From Monocercomonoides exilis (taxonomy: Eukaryota > Preaxostyla > Oxymonadida > Polymastigidae): DNA of 64,000 bases. Where the stretch lies: positions 456,501 through 520,500 of the forward strand of contig LSRY02000044.1 of NCBI GenBank assembly GCA_001643675.2. Reading direction: 5' to 3'. A program made the position numbers and the translations under genes. This document shows positions 10,446 through 23,502 of the stretch, in pieces. The notes beneath the pieces are model-generated. The model searched no databases, was not told the origin of the DNA, and saw only the letters and a program-made list of their open reading frames with translations. The first letter of the stretch is position 1. Each line of letters starts with the position of its first letter.

Positions 10446-12211
10446 TTATACAAAAGTTCTCCATTTGAAAAATGACACTTTGTCTCCATTCGGAGCTTCA
10501 AGAGGTTCTTGAATCATTACAAAAAGATTTAAAGTTATGCTAGTTCCTTTATTTCCTCCACGAACCTATGACAAGCACAAGCAGATTTATGCAAATGCGA
10601 AAATTCGTCCATCAATTTTCAAAATTCCACAGCATTTGATACAGTTTCATTGATTAATAATTCAAAAATTCATTCAAAATTTTAAAAAATTGATTCAAAA
10701 AATGAAGAAGAAAATGACATAATATTAAAAAATAAATTTACACACCGCTAATTGAAGTTCTGGTGGTATTTCGTTGAACCCTGTCAGCATCGCCTTTCCA
10801 TTCTTAAAAAAGCGAATTTCTTTTCTTATTGTGTTAATTTCCACTGCCACAGTATCTCCTGACTCAAACGGCTCATTGGCGCGATAATTTTGATTGTTGC
10901 AAACAACAGCTCCACTGAAAATTTGAGTGAATGACGTGAGAAAGAGAACACGAAATCATTAATCAGTTTCAAGAATTCAGTTTTTTTTAAAAAAAATTCT
11001 CAGATTTCATACACAATCAAATAAAAATAATCACAAAATAATTCAACCACAATGCATTCTCACACTCATATTCCAATGCTATTCAAAATAACCATATACA
11101 CAAATGCAGCTCTAACAGAATGTCATACTTTTGCTGATATCTCACCCCGTCAATATCGCTTCCTCCAACAGATAATGGTGTTATTTCACAAGGTGATTTC
11201 ACGACGCAAATACATAGCTTTGAGCAAGTTTCAGAAGTGAAGTGAAAAGAAAATTCACTAAAAATGCAAAGAAATATAAATATTTGTTCAACAACATTTA
11301 AGCAAAAAAATTTTTTGAAAATTGTTGAAAAATTTTCAAGTCAGATAACTCAATTAAAGTATCAAATTCAAACGCAACATATATTCCGCCAGTGATAATT
11401 TTATCTAAAGCAACAGTACGCATAGGTGGAAGAACCCATGTTAATGTTTTATTGCTTAGCTTATATTCCATACAATTGGGATCTGGTATGAATGCAACTA
11501 TATTAAATCGAAAATTTTCAAACAAAAAATTAAAACAATATTCTTTGAATTTATTCAAAGATATGAAACCTTCTTGAGGATAAGCCACATTTTTTCCATT
11601 TTGCACTTCGGAGCGAGGTCTTATTGATTGACTATCCGTAATGTTTGTACTTATTGACATTGTGTCACTTGGTTGTTTCACAGCAACAGGTTTTCTTGGA
11701 AATGAAGAAAGATCTGCATCAACATCAGAATTCATTTTTTCCAAAGGAACAGAAAAAGAAGACGATTGAGGCATAGAATCAAACGGCATTGCAGAGCCTA
11801 TTCTCTCACTAAAAGCAGATCTGGAAGAAGATGGAAAAGATTCATCATGAAGATCAGAAGTTAATGATATTGATGATGGTGGTCTTGGAGTTGCGGTTGG
11901 TAGAGACATATAGATATTTGGACGTTCAATATCTGTATGATTGAAATGATGTTATGACAACAAATAATAAATAAATACAGACCGAAATAAGAGAAAATAT
12001 TGTCCGTGATCTTTAACGCCTTAGCAAGTGATACACACAAAACAACTTGAAGATGAAACGCAAGTTTCCCTCTGTCTTCACTTGAAATATACTCCTGAAT
12101 AAAAAATGTTTCATCTTCAAGCAGCATTTCCACAATTTTGATTTGTCTTTCATTTAAAAATGTGATTCCATTTAATATTTTATTTGTTTTTTCTGGTGAA
12201 GCGAATGACAT
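10446..12211 (-). CDS. SPRY-domain protein, five exons
   Basis: Exons 11983-12211, 11374-11932, 11102-11257, 10746-10914 and 10446-10565; introns 50, 116, 187 and 180 bp with donors GTCTGT, GTTTGA, GTGTAT and GTGTGT. The 410-residue product begins with a unique helical segment (about 76 residues, MSFASPEKTNKIL...), then a Ser/Pro-rich linker, then a SPRY domain from about residue 220: TVALDKIITGGIYVAEF, LCICVVKS, LSVGGSDIDG, ESGDTVAVEINTIRKEI, RFFKNGKAMLTGF and LQLAVRGGNKGTSITL. SPRY domains are beta-sandwich protein-binding modules, often substrate receptors of ubiquitin ligases, but no RING, SOCS or other partner domain is visible. Joining exon 2 to exon 3 rebuilds the canonical GIYVAEFSF block, strong support for that splice; the exon 3 donor is less certain. 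Role unknown. Confidence 0.8.
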
Positions 12212-12897
12212 CGGCAAAAAAAGGTAAATTCACGCAAAATAAGGATAGATATATAACATGAGACCATAACATATTTTTGACGTTCTCAAATCTAATCTTT
12301 TTTTTCTTATTGATAAAGCTTAACCATATCGGTTTTTGAATGATAACATTCACAATCGAAAATATTATTTATAGAATTGCTTTTAAAATATATTTTTAAT
12401 CCAGCATTAATTAATTCAACACAAAATGAAAATTCAAGAGAGGAATAATTCGTAAAGATTAATAGTTCGCATTGTTTCTATTAAGAAAGATATATCATTG
12501 AGTTTTATGAGACAAAAAAATGCATTTTATGCAATGAAAAGAAATGATATCGATGTCAAACAATTGATTGGAATCACAAATCTGACTAAATAATTATTTC
12601 ACAAAAAGAAAAATAAAATTCTCTATCCATAAACGAAAAATTTACCATTCCTTGTTGTTAAACGCATATTATATATTTTTTCTATTTTTTTATTTGTCTT
12701 TTGACATGTAAATATTCAATTTTTCAATTCATTCAAATAACATTTTTGAAATATCGTGAAGAAAAGTGATAGTTTTATGTTTCAAGCATTTCACAAGAAT
12801 TTTATATTAGATATTTTCATGTTTATTCTTAAAATAAACTGAAAATGAATGTTATGGTTATTTTTTCTTTTTATTTGGCATTGAACGAAAGGAGGAG
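12212..12897. promoter_or_regulatory. Divergent intergenic region shared by the SPRY and HPS5-like genes
   Basis: This 686-bp AT-rich stretch lies between two genes that point away from each other, so both promoters should lie here. No TATA box or initiator can be picked out with confidence from background AT-richness. The plus-strand gene start is preceded by AAAGGAGGAG (about 12889-12898). Confidence 0.45.
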
Positions 12898-15800
12898 ATG
12901 TTTTCTTTTTCAATTATTCCAGTTAGGGAAAGCACAACTAGAGTTAAAAATACGACCATATGTACAAGTCCATCTTTTTTAGCTGTTGGCGTATCAACTG
13001 GCTCAATTTATCTTTATAAATATGGACAGTATACCACGCCTTCCATTCTTTCAGTAATTGCCGAAGCTCCTTCTATAATGACAATTTCACCAAATGAGCA
13101 ATTAATTGCAATAGCGACAAAGACGACAGTTTATATTGCTGATATTTCGAAAAAATCCATTGTACAAACAATAACAAATCACAAATCAGAAATAACTGCT
13201 ATAGCATGGGGTTTCATAACTTATTAATTGTTGGTACTATTTTTAACATCATTATTGACTTATTATTATTTTGTATTTAGGTCAACGACCATTTCGAAGA
13301 GAAGTTCCTGTTCTTTTAAGTGGGGATTCAAGTGGCTTTGTATATTTAACAAATCCAACTTCACTTTTAAATGCAACTTCGTTGCTTTATCAATTTGAAT
13401 CAGGAGTTGTTTCACTTGACGCTTGGGACAGTACACATTTTGTTGCTTCCTCATTTAATCTCGCTGTTGTTATTGACACAAAGAAAAATGAAGCTCATCA
13501 AATGGGGAATCAACCTCGCAAGGGAGCTCAAGGAGCTGTATTCGAGAAATTTACTGAAGAATGGCTAAGTGAAGCCGATGTTCCTCTTGGAAAGATATTT
13601 GCTGCAAGACCGGGTACCAATCCATTACGTATGTGGGTTGCAGATTCAGAAACGGCAAGAGTTTTAGAGACACTTAAAATGACTCCGCCAATGCAGGTTT
13701 TATCTCCTTGCCATCCTCTATCTGCCCCTGCTCCATTTTCATCTCATTTTCACGCTTCATCACAAACTCCTTCCACTTCATCATCATCATCTTTAACTCT
13801 TTCTTCCTCAACACAGAAGCCTTCAAGCACACCTCAAGCATCATCAGCCACTCCCTCACAATCTTCACCAGCGCCATCAGCAGCACCAGAAAAGCCCCAA
13901 ATACCTCGTCCTCCGCTGTCACTTCTGCTGTACAGCCACACAGCACACACACTTGTCTCGTGGATTCCTGGCGATCCTGGCCATCTTCTGGTGATTGAGC
14001 TGCAGAGGAGAGGAAGAGAACCAGAAAAAGAAAAAGAGAAAGAGAAAGAATCAGCTCCTTCAGCTCCACAGTCACCTGTTCCATCAACCCAGCCATCTTC
14101 TTCGACACCTTCAGCCACTTCTTCCTCTCCACCCAGTTCTTCATACAATGCATCGCCAGCCCCATCAACTCCATCAACTGCTCCAGTCACAGCCAGCAGC
14201 AGTGCAAGTGTGAGTGGGAGTGGGCTTATCGGGCAGGTGCGTCTGTGGACGGTGCTGCCGTGTCTGTCGCGTGTGTGTGTGTCAGAGACAGAGGTGTTTG
14301 TGCTGCACGGGCAGAGCGGGGCAGTTGGGGTGCTGAAGGCGTCGTGGGTGGAGAGGGAGATGGAGGAGAGGAGGAGGCAGAAGGAGGAGGAGGAGAGGAG
14401 GAGGAGAGAGGCAGAGGAGAAGAGGAGGAGAGAAGAGGAGGAGAGAGTGAGGAGAGAAAGAGAGGAAGAGGAGAGAAGAAGAAGAGAAGAGGAGAAAAGA
14501 ATTGAAGAAGAGAGAATAAAAGCAGAAGAGGAGAGGAAGAGGAAAGAGGAAGAGGAAAGAAGGAGAAGAGAGGAAGAAGAGAAGAGACGAAGAGAAGAGG
14601 AAGAGAGAAGAAGGAAAGAAGAAGAAGAGAGGAAGAGAGAAGAAGAGGCGCGTCGGATTGAAGAGGAGAGAAAGCGAGCAGAAGAAGAGAAGAGAAGAGA
14701 AGAGGAAAGAAGAAGAATAGAAGAGGAAAGGAAGAAAGAGGCAGAGCGGAGGAAGAAAGAAGAGGAGAAGAGGAAAGAAGAGGAAAGAAGGAAGGAAGAA
14801 GAGAGAAGGAAAGAAGAAGAAAGAAGAAAAGAAGAAGAGAGGAAGAGAGAGGAAGAGAGGAAGAAGAGAGAAGAAGCATTGAGAGAGGAAAGAAGAAAGA
14901 AAGAAGAGGAAGAGAGAAAGAGAAAGGAAGAAGCGAGAAAGAGGGCAGAGGAAGAGAAGAGAAGAGAAGAAGAAGAAGAGCGGAAGCGATTGGAGCAGAT
15001 TGAGAGGGAAAGAGAAGAAGAGAAGAAGAGAGAAGAAGAGAAGCGAAAAGCAGAAGAGGAGAAGAGGAGAAGAGAGACGATTGTTATTAAAGTGGCAGAG
15101 CCTGTTCAGTCATTCGAGGAAGAGGAAGAAGACACAGCGCCTTCTAATCAGACATCATCATTGGCAAATCAAACTGCTTCTTCATTGTCGCTATCTGCAT
15201 CCACTTCATCCATTTCCACTTCATCCTCACCCACTTCATCTCCTTCTATTTCCTTTTCTCCTTCTCCTTCTCTTCCTTCTCTTCCTTCTCTTCCTTCCTC
15301 TTCCTCTTCTTCTCCATCCTCTTCACCTTCTTCTTCTTCTTCTTCTTCTTCCACAATCCCTTCCTTTACTCCTTCCTCTTCTCCTCCTGTCTCCATCCGT
15401 TTTATTCCTCGATCTGCTGCGTCTTCCTCCTCCTCGTCTGCATTCACAGGAATGGAAGGGGCAGAGAGCCAGCTGGAAGAACAGGCAGATTTGGACTCGA
15501 CTTTTCTGATCCCGCCGAGAAAGAAGCGGAGCAGCGAGACAAGAATTGTTGCTATTTCTCCACTGACATCATCATCATCATCACTATCATCAACCATCTC
15601 TTCTTCTCAAACAGACCCAACTCAGCTGATTAATCAGCCAGTGCCATTTGCACAGCCACTTGGGACGATGCCATTTCGCGTGTCTTATCTGCCTTCTCCT
15701 CCAGCCACTCCTTCTCCTTCGTATTCTCCTTCTTTCACTCCCTCTGCTTCACCACACGCACCCACCACACTTCAAAGCCAGCCATCTACCCCTCTTCTAT

Positions 15801-18800
15801 CATCATCCTCTTCCTCTTCCTCTTCCTCTTCCTCTTCCTCTTCCTCTTCTTCTATTTCAGCCTCTTCCATCGCAAAGAAGCTGAGCAGCGTGCTGTTTTC
15901 CACCGCTTCTTCACAGCCATCCACATTCAGCGTGAGCAATCTGCCTTCTTCGTCTGATGCTTCGTCTGTTGTTGTGCCGCAGCTGATGAGTCAGTCTTAT
16001 TCTTCTGGTGTGAATGACACACAGGAGACAAGTGGGCTGGCAGAGGACGAAGGAATGAAGGCATTTCACGAGATGCTTTTGGTGAGGCAGGCTGAGGCGA
16101 GGAAGAAGAAGGAGGAGAAGGAGAAAGAGAAGGAAGAGAACAAAGAAGAAGACAAAGAAACAGAAGGGAGTGAAGCAAATATTAATCAGAACAGTTCTAT
16201 TTCATCTTTATCTGATTTGAAGGCGAATGCAGCTGAAAAGAAGGCCAGTGCTTCAAACAGACAGCCATATGCCAATCTCTTCCAGGAAATTAAGAGTCTG
16301 TCTGCTGTTTACAACACACAAGTGCCTGAAATACCAGAAATGCCTTTGTCATTTGCTGTTGTGGAAGATGAAGAGAAGATGAGAGAGAAGGAGAAGGAGA
16401 AAGAGAAAGAGAAGGAAATTGATAAAAAAACAGAAGAGAAAGACAATAAAATAGGTGCTTTATCAACAAACTCAAGCACAACCTCTTTGAAAGAAGTGGA
16501 TTCAGTTACAATCTGTGTTGATAAGCCCAACCATTCTCAATCGTCATTTGGGTCTTCTTCTTCTTCCTCTTCCTCTTCATCCTCTTTCACTTCAAGTTCT
16601 TCATTCGCCCTTTTGAAAGGGCTGACTGACGAAGGTGTGATTGAAAAGCGAAGACTGAGAAAAGAACAGTTGAAGATTACAATTGAAGAGAAGTCTGCGA
16701 AAGAAGAAGAGGCAATTGTGATTGATTTGGATGCGCTGCTTGAAAAGAAGAGGAGGAAGAGGCAGATTCTGGGAGAAGATGAAGATGAAGAGAGAGAAGA
16801 GGAGAAAGAAGAAGGAGAGGAAGGAGAGGAAGAAGGAGACGAGAAAAAACACGAAGGAAGTAATAATAGCGATAATGAAGGTGATGATCGAATACAAAGA
16901 AGAAGAGAACGACAAAAGGCAAAAGAAGGAGAAAGAAGACAGAGAAATTGGAGAAAGAAAAGCGATGCCAAAAGAGAGAGCAGAAAGAACAAGAAGAAGG
17001 CAGAGATTGAATGGGAAGAGCAGCTGAGGAAGGAGTGGAAGAGGATGCTGTTGATTGAAAAGGAGGAGAGGCAGAAAAGGAGAGGAGAATTAACAGAAGA
17101 ACAAGAATTGCATTTGGAAGAAGATGAAGAAGAAGAGAAAGGAGAAGGAGGAAAGGAGGAAATTTTGATGGAATTTGGGTATTGCGATGGAGAAGACTTG
17201 AGAAAACAGCTTGGAGATGACAGAACAGAAAGGGAAGGAAGCAGAATGAATAAGAGAATGGAAGATGACATTTATGCGCTTTCGAGTGAAGAAGAATCAG
17301 ATGATAATGAAAATGAACTGGAATTTGAACTGTCGCTGCTGAGGGAGGAGGAAGAGGAAGAGGAGAAAGAGGAGAAGGAAAAGATAGAAAGAGAAAGAGA
17401 AAGAGAAAGAGAAAATGAGGGGTTGAAACGGGAACAAGAAGAAAATGGAGAGAAAACAGAGAACGCTGAGAAAGAAGGAGATGCAGAAGAAGAAGAAAGG
17501 AAGAAAGAGGAACTTGCAAAGAAGAAGATGGAAGAGGCAATGAGGAAGGAGAGGAGGAGAGAAGAAAGAGAAAGGAAGAAGGAAGAAATGAGGAAGCGGA
17601 AGGAGTTTAAGAGTATTGAGAAGAGATGGAAGGAAGAGAAGAGGAGGAGAAGGATGCAGCAAGTGGGGAGGGTTCAGCATTGGATGTTTGTGAGGAAGAT
17701 GGAGAAGATGGCAGAGGGACTGATCGAGGAAGTGGGGAAAGAGAAAGAGGAAGGAAAAATAAGAGAATTTAATGATGAATTAGACAAGTCATATGAAGAA
17801 GAAACACAAAAGGAAGACGAAAAAGAAAGCGAACTGAAAGAGGAAGAACTGAAGCCACAACCTCTTGTGCAGGATGAGGAGGCAGGCAATGCAGTTGAAG
17901 CAAGAGCAAAAGAAGGAGCTGCAACAATGTCAACAACGGAATCTGCAGCACATCAGGATGTATTGAAGCATTCTTCAATGGATTCTGATGATTTAAATGA
18001 AGGTGATAATGATATTAATAGCAATGGCATTTCAATTTATGTTCCAATGTTTTCCTCGAATCCATTTTCAATTTCATCATCATCAGCATCGACAACAGTT
18101 ACATCTCCTTCTTCTGAGCACCAAAACCAATTGGAAAATTCATTATCTTCTTCTTTTTCATTGCAGCCGATGCTTCTTCAGTCTCCTCATGGAATGCTCC
18201 AACAATTATTTGAGAGTTCTTCAGCCTCTTTAATTTCAAGTCAATTGGCTTCAGTGAACAAAAAGTCATCTCGATTTTTGGCTTCAGAGACTGAAGTATT
18301 TGAGTTCTGCTGCACTCTGTTTCCTTCCATTCGTGAACGATTCCTGGCACAAGTGAGCAGAATCATGAGTGCTGGAGAAGAAGAGGCGAAGCAAAAGGAA
18401 ATAACTGAAAGAATGAAACAACAGAAGATTGAAGGCGAAGGAGAATTTGACAGAAATGAGAATGAGAATGAGAAAGAGAAAGGGAACAGCGAAAATGAGA
18501 CAGGAAAAGGATCAAGCACGATATGTGGAGGAAATAGCGAAAAAGCAGTGAGGATAAGCAAGAGTGTACCAACGATGACAATGCAGTTTGTTGAAGAGAC
18601 CATTCGCAGACAGGAAATTGAGAGTGAAATGAAACAGATGAAGGAGTTTCATAGCAACAACATTACAAACAATAACCATTATGAAGCGATAAATGATAAT
18701 GCAATTGAGAGAAAAGGAGAGAAAGACAGAGCAGATGAAGCACAATTATATGAGAATGGAAGTGGTATTGTACCAGAGGTTGATTCAGCAATGACATTCC

Positions 18801-21800
18801 GCAGTGGAGTGAAGGTTTGGAGTGCTTTCGCAGGAGCATTTAGTTCGAAGGCATCAACTTTTTCTCTCAACGGATCAAACAACTCAACAGTCTTTGCAAT
18901 TTCTGGTAACATTTTTGGGCCGAAGAACATGAACGAAAAATCAGCAAGCTATTCAGGCTATTCAAATGTGCAATCCAGCTGTTCTTCACACAAAACGCAA
19001 GGAGAAGCAGACGATGATTGCTCATCTCCTCTTCACAACACACGACTTCTCCGTGCAATGGCTACACATCTGGCAGCTTGGATGTGGGGCTATGAGCGTT
19101 CAGCTGCATATTGTTCTTCATTTTTAAGCAGCTTTATTTCTGAAAGAGAATTAACAGATGCATTGGAAAAGAGAATATTAGATCTGAAACATTTGGCGAG
19201 CGGAGATGTTGTTGGCACGTGGGATCATTGCCGAAAAGCGCAGCTAAATACTCTTTGCCTGGAGCTTCAGATTCCTCATCCACAAATGATCGCCTTTAGA
19301 GGAACTAACACCGCACAGAAGACAGAAGAGAAAGCAGGTGAGAGAGGATGCTGGCCAATGGCTAAGGCAGATTGGACAGATGCTGTCTCACTTTCGTTTC
19401 TGATGTGCACTTATCCTGTGATTGATGTTGACCAAGCGTTGCATGTGTGCTGCTTAAGATCGCACTGGATGAGTGTGGAGTTTCTTTTGTATGAAGAGAA
19501 AAGGAGGAAAGAGGAAGAGAAGAGGAAGAGAGCTGAAGGGAGCATTTGGGATGAAACCGAGACTGACACTGAGATTGATGGGAATGCTGTGCTGAATATG
19601 GAAGAGAAAGGGATGAAAATGCTGCGATTTGAGTGCATTCCTCGCTCAGAGCTTGGAACAAGCGGCAATTTGGATGCAACAAATCTGTGCGGAGCTGTAA
19701 CTGGCCAAGGGTTCCAAAGGAGTTTATTCAATGTTGCATGCAAAATAGCATTGAGCAAGTTATCATCGAATGAAAATCGACAAATCTCTAATTTTGCATC
19801 AGTTGCTTTCAATTTGAGCCAACACGATTTGAGTGATTCTTCTGCTGCGTCTTCTTCCTCCTTTTCTTTGAAAAATGTTGGCTTTATTTGCCCTGTTGCC
19901 CCACGTTACATTGCCACTTTAACAAAATATTCTTCAGGTAATGAAAATTGCACAAATTTACAAGCTAATGAGGAAACATTCAAAGAGATCACGTTTTGTC
20001 AAATGCTGAACATTCTTTCAAGCAAATTAAAGATGTTTTGCTCGGATAAGCAGAGCCAAATCAAAATGCTATCGAACTCGATTCAATCCACTTCAACTGC
20101 ATCACTTCACTCTCCACTCACTTCAATACAACCTCATTTCGATATATCATCATCTCTTTCTTCCACATCACTATATTCTCTTCTGTCTTCAGCTGCTCAT
20201 CTCTTCCCTGTGCTTTCTCCAATGCATGTTATCAACTCTCTTGGCGGATTCAGCTGCAAAGCCATTCGAATGCTGTGTGCTTCCACTCCTGGCAGATTAC
20301 CCAGATTCATTTGTGGAAGGCAGCGGCTGGCGGCACTCAGCTGCGGAGATGAGAAATGCAACTGCGAGGAGATTGCCAGCATTGTGGTTCTGTATCTGCA
20401 TCTGGCTTTGTCTTGCTCTTCAATGCAATGTTGCTCAGAAAATCATTCTCTCAGTTGTGGTGGCTCAGCATATTCGAGAGTGATGTGGCTGCTTTTGGTG
20501 TTTTTAGTTGCAACAAGCAATGTTTCTGGAAAAGCTGTATTTGCGGAATCGAGGAATATTCAATTTGAAGAACAGATTTCTGAAGCAAATGATAAGTGCA
20601 GAACATGCGAAGAGGATCATTCTTCGTCTTTCTTTAAAAATGACTTTGTCCTTAATCCAATTCGTGAATTTCTTCCATTTGGCAAGCCATTACCTTTGCA
20701 ACAACTTGCTTTGGATGAAGAATCAGATATAATCAAAAATTCAGAAGGAGAAGATGAAGTTGGAGTTCTGTGGAGGCATGCAAATTTCATTGATTGGATA
20801 CTTGAAAGAATTGTAACACGCTTTTCAGCACAGAGGGAGAAATACAGCGGAAGGATGTGGAAAGTTGACGTTGAAGGATTTTGTGATGGAGAATGCGAAG
20901 AGAAGAGGATGAAATTGGAAAAAGCAATTGAAGAAGCAGAAGAAGAGATAAGTGATCTTGGTGGAGAAGGAGCGTGGGAAGGAGAAAATAGCGAAGCAGG
21001 AGTAGTTTTATGTGGAGATTGGGGTAGCGATGAGTGGGAAAGTGACGAATGGGTGGTATGTGGGGTAGTTCATCTTCTTTCTGCAATTGGGTATTGGAAA
21101 GGCGTTGTGATGGTATGCACAGCGACTGAACAGTTATGTGCAGCGATGATCGTTTCAATGCTGATGCAGGATTTTGATTGCTTGGAAATGATCGCGACAA
21201 GAGCTGATTGCACTCCATTGATAAGTGATTGGATTCTGCTGTTTCGGTTTGCATTTGGAGTGAAGGCAGAGAGTAGATGGAATTGCGTATTTAAGGAAAG
21301 AAGATTGAGAAGCGAGAAGGAGAAGCAGTTGAGGAGTGGGATTGTACAAAGTGCAAAAGCAAGTTCCACATTCACTGATGCTGAAAGGGAAAGCAGTACG
21401 AAAATCTCAGAGCAAGAAAAATCCAAAGAGTTGAAATATTCAATAGATCCTCATTCGAATTCGGAAGACTGCTCAATCTCTGCGAAAGGGCAGGATCAAA
21501 TACGCAGAATTTGTACTCATGGAGGAATGATTTTACCTGGTATAACTGATTTTCATGAGCACGGATCTCGACTCATCTGGATTGCAGAGAAAACACTTGG
21601 AATGGAAAGTACTCTTTGGTGTCTGCTTTGGAGCGGATGCAACGTGTCTGGTGCAGATTTGCGGAGTGTTATTATGGCAATGTGGAGCAGTGGAAGACGA
21701 TCAGCTCAGCAAAGAAAGTGCTATTCAAGCGAATGCATGTACGATGATGATATGCTTAATGAGGAGAAAAATGAAGATGATGAGAGGAGCATAGGAGGAT

Positions 21801-22768
21801 GGAGCGGAAGAGGAGGAAGTTACTACGAAAATGGACTGAAAGGAAAAGAAAGCATGAAAGACAAAATGAAGTGGCAAATGCTTTGGAATGTGGACGGTTT
21901 AATGTGGAGCAGAAATAAAAAAAGGGGAAGGAGCATGGACGGGAGTTATGAGAGAGGAAGCATCGGAGAATTTTTATTAAGGGAATTGAGAGCTTCCGAG
22001 GAAATGCAGAGAAAGAGCTTAGCAAAGAGGGACAGTTATATGGGAAAGCAGAAAGTTCTGCACGGAACATGGATGAGCGAGATGGGAGATGAGCACGAGC
22101 ATGAAGATAAGGAGATTGAACGTGAACAGATTGGGCAGAACATTAAAGAGCAAGAGCAAAGCAAGCTTGATGATTATGAATTTGATAGAACATTTGAAGA
22201 GAAAAACGATCAAAAGAAAGAAAAAGAGAATGGAAGGAACAAAAGATTGAATGTTCCAGAAGATCCAGTTAAAGCTAAAGATAGAAAATTGAAGAACACT
22301 GAAACAAAAGAAAACAGTGATTTTGCTGATGAAAGTGGAATTTCTGTTGGCTGCATTAATTTAAACAAGTGGATGAAAATTGGATGCACTTCAAAACTTC
22401 CAAAATGGAACAGACTCACTTCCATTCAATCAAAAATTACATACGATGAAGACGTTACAAAAGAACTGAAAGATGTTATAGAAATCGAAAAAAATAGTGA
22501 AGAAGAAGAAGAAGATTTCAGACAAACACAAACATTAGAGTTAGATGTTCAAAAGAGTTTAGCAAATAAACCGACAAACGCAGATTACGAAAGTACTATT
22601 GGAAATGATAACAGAGAAAATAAAATAAGCGATTCTCAATTTGAGGAATGGAAAGATAACGAATTTGCGCTTTATGACGATTGCTCATTTTTCACTGGAG
22701 TGGAGGAAAGAGATAAACAGTGGGGCATGCTATATCCTTCTTCAATTAATTTTGCTTCCTCATTTTAG
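12898..22768 (+). CDS. HPS5-like WD40 protein (candidate BLOC-2 subunit), 3266 residues
   Basis: Exon 1 is 12898-13210, exon 2 is 13281-22768; the 70-bp intron (GTTTCA...TTTAG) joins AIAWG to QRPFRRE in frame. The N-terminal 250 residues read as WD40 blades and follow the HPS5 pattern: FLAVGVSTGSIYLY, LIAIATKTTVYIADI, SEITAIAWG, VVSLDAWDSTHF, VVIDTKK...MGNQPRKGAQGAVF and IFAARPGTNPLRMW, matching from memory the [20 protein letters not shown] and YCARPGSRMW region of human HPS5. HPS5 is a subunit of BLOC-2, which guides tubules to lysosome-related organelles. The remainder is low complexity (charged ER/K helix at about residues 460-706, Ser runs, acidic stretches), with helical, Cys-containing blocks at about 2020-2180, 2400-2530 and 2600-2770 that could be the alpha-solenoid. 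VPS8 or VPS41 relatives are the main alternatives. Human HPS5 is about 1130 residues, so this is nearly three times longer. Confidence 0.65.
14345..15085 (+). repeat. GAG/GAA/AGA tandem repeat coding for a Glu-Arg-Lys helix
   Basis: About 740 bp of almost pure purine on the plus strand encoding repeats such as RRKEEERRKEEE. A clear 18-bp (six-residue) period is visible at about 14770-14860. It predicts a long charged single alpha-helix or coiled coil inside the HPS5-like protein. Confidence 0.85.
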
Positions 22769-23502
22769 CTTTAGAGAGATTTGTTTACAATTTTTTATAC
22801 AATTTTTATTTTCTTTTATGTTTTTTTGTGAATGAGTGAATTAACAAAGAAAAAGAAATACTTCAATATTTTATGTGATTAAATGGTTAAACATATAAAT
22901 TTCCTTTAAAAAGAAAATAAGTTCACATTTTTTCACAAAAAAAGAGAGCAAAATGGCTTTTTGAAAATTTAAAGAAAATACTCTTTGAATGTTCTCAAGG
23001 AAGATTATTAAAAAAGCTTGTTATCCATCAAAAACTGCGTTTTCAAACGTTACAACAGCAACAACAACAAATATAATTTCAATTCCAAAATAACTTTTCT
23101 TAAATAACTATTTGAATGGTCATTTGCTTGATGGTATTATTTCTCAATAAACTCCTTGGATAACACATTTCTCACCTTCACTTTCCATTTTTCAACAATT
23201 TTGATTTCACAAAGTATATGTTTGAACCCAAACAAATTTCATTGGCGATAGAGAAACGTCATGTTTCACAAAGAATGCAAACCTCATTTCGATTGTTTAT
23301 AATTATTAAAAAAAGTCAAAATGAAAAACTTTAAAAAATTGAATCTTTTTGATAACTCAAAAATTAAACTTGAAAAATTTCATTTTACAACAGATTGAAA
23401 CGCTATTCGATGATTTGACAAAAGCAAAACACAAATAAAAACGATCACTCAATAAATCAATTCTCTATTAACTCAAAATTCAAAGAAAAACGATTTTCGA
23501 AC
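22769..23502. other. AT-rich spacer between convergent genes
   Basis: Holds the 3' ends of the HPS5-like gene (plus) and the H2A-CHFR-like gene (minus). A short CAA run (ACAGCAACAACAACAA, near 23054) is the only simple repeat seen. No gene was recognised. Confidence 0.5.

Noticed and set aside
14226-14879. Long Leu/Ser-rich minus-strand frame in the HPS5-like gene
   Set aside because: It arises from the GAG/GAA tandem tract read backwards; hydrophobic runs here are shadows of the ER/K helix codons and not a membrane protein.
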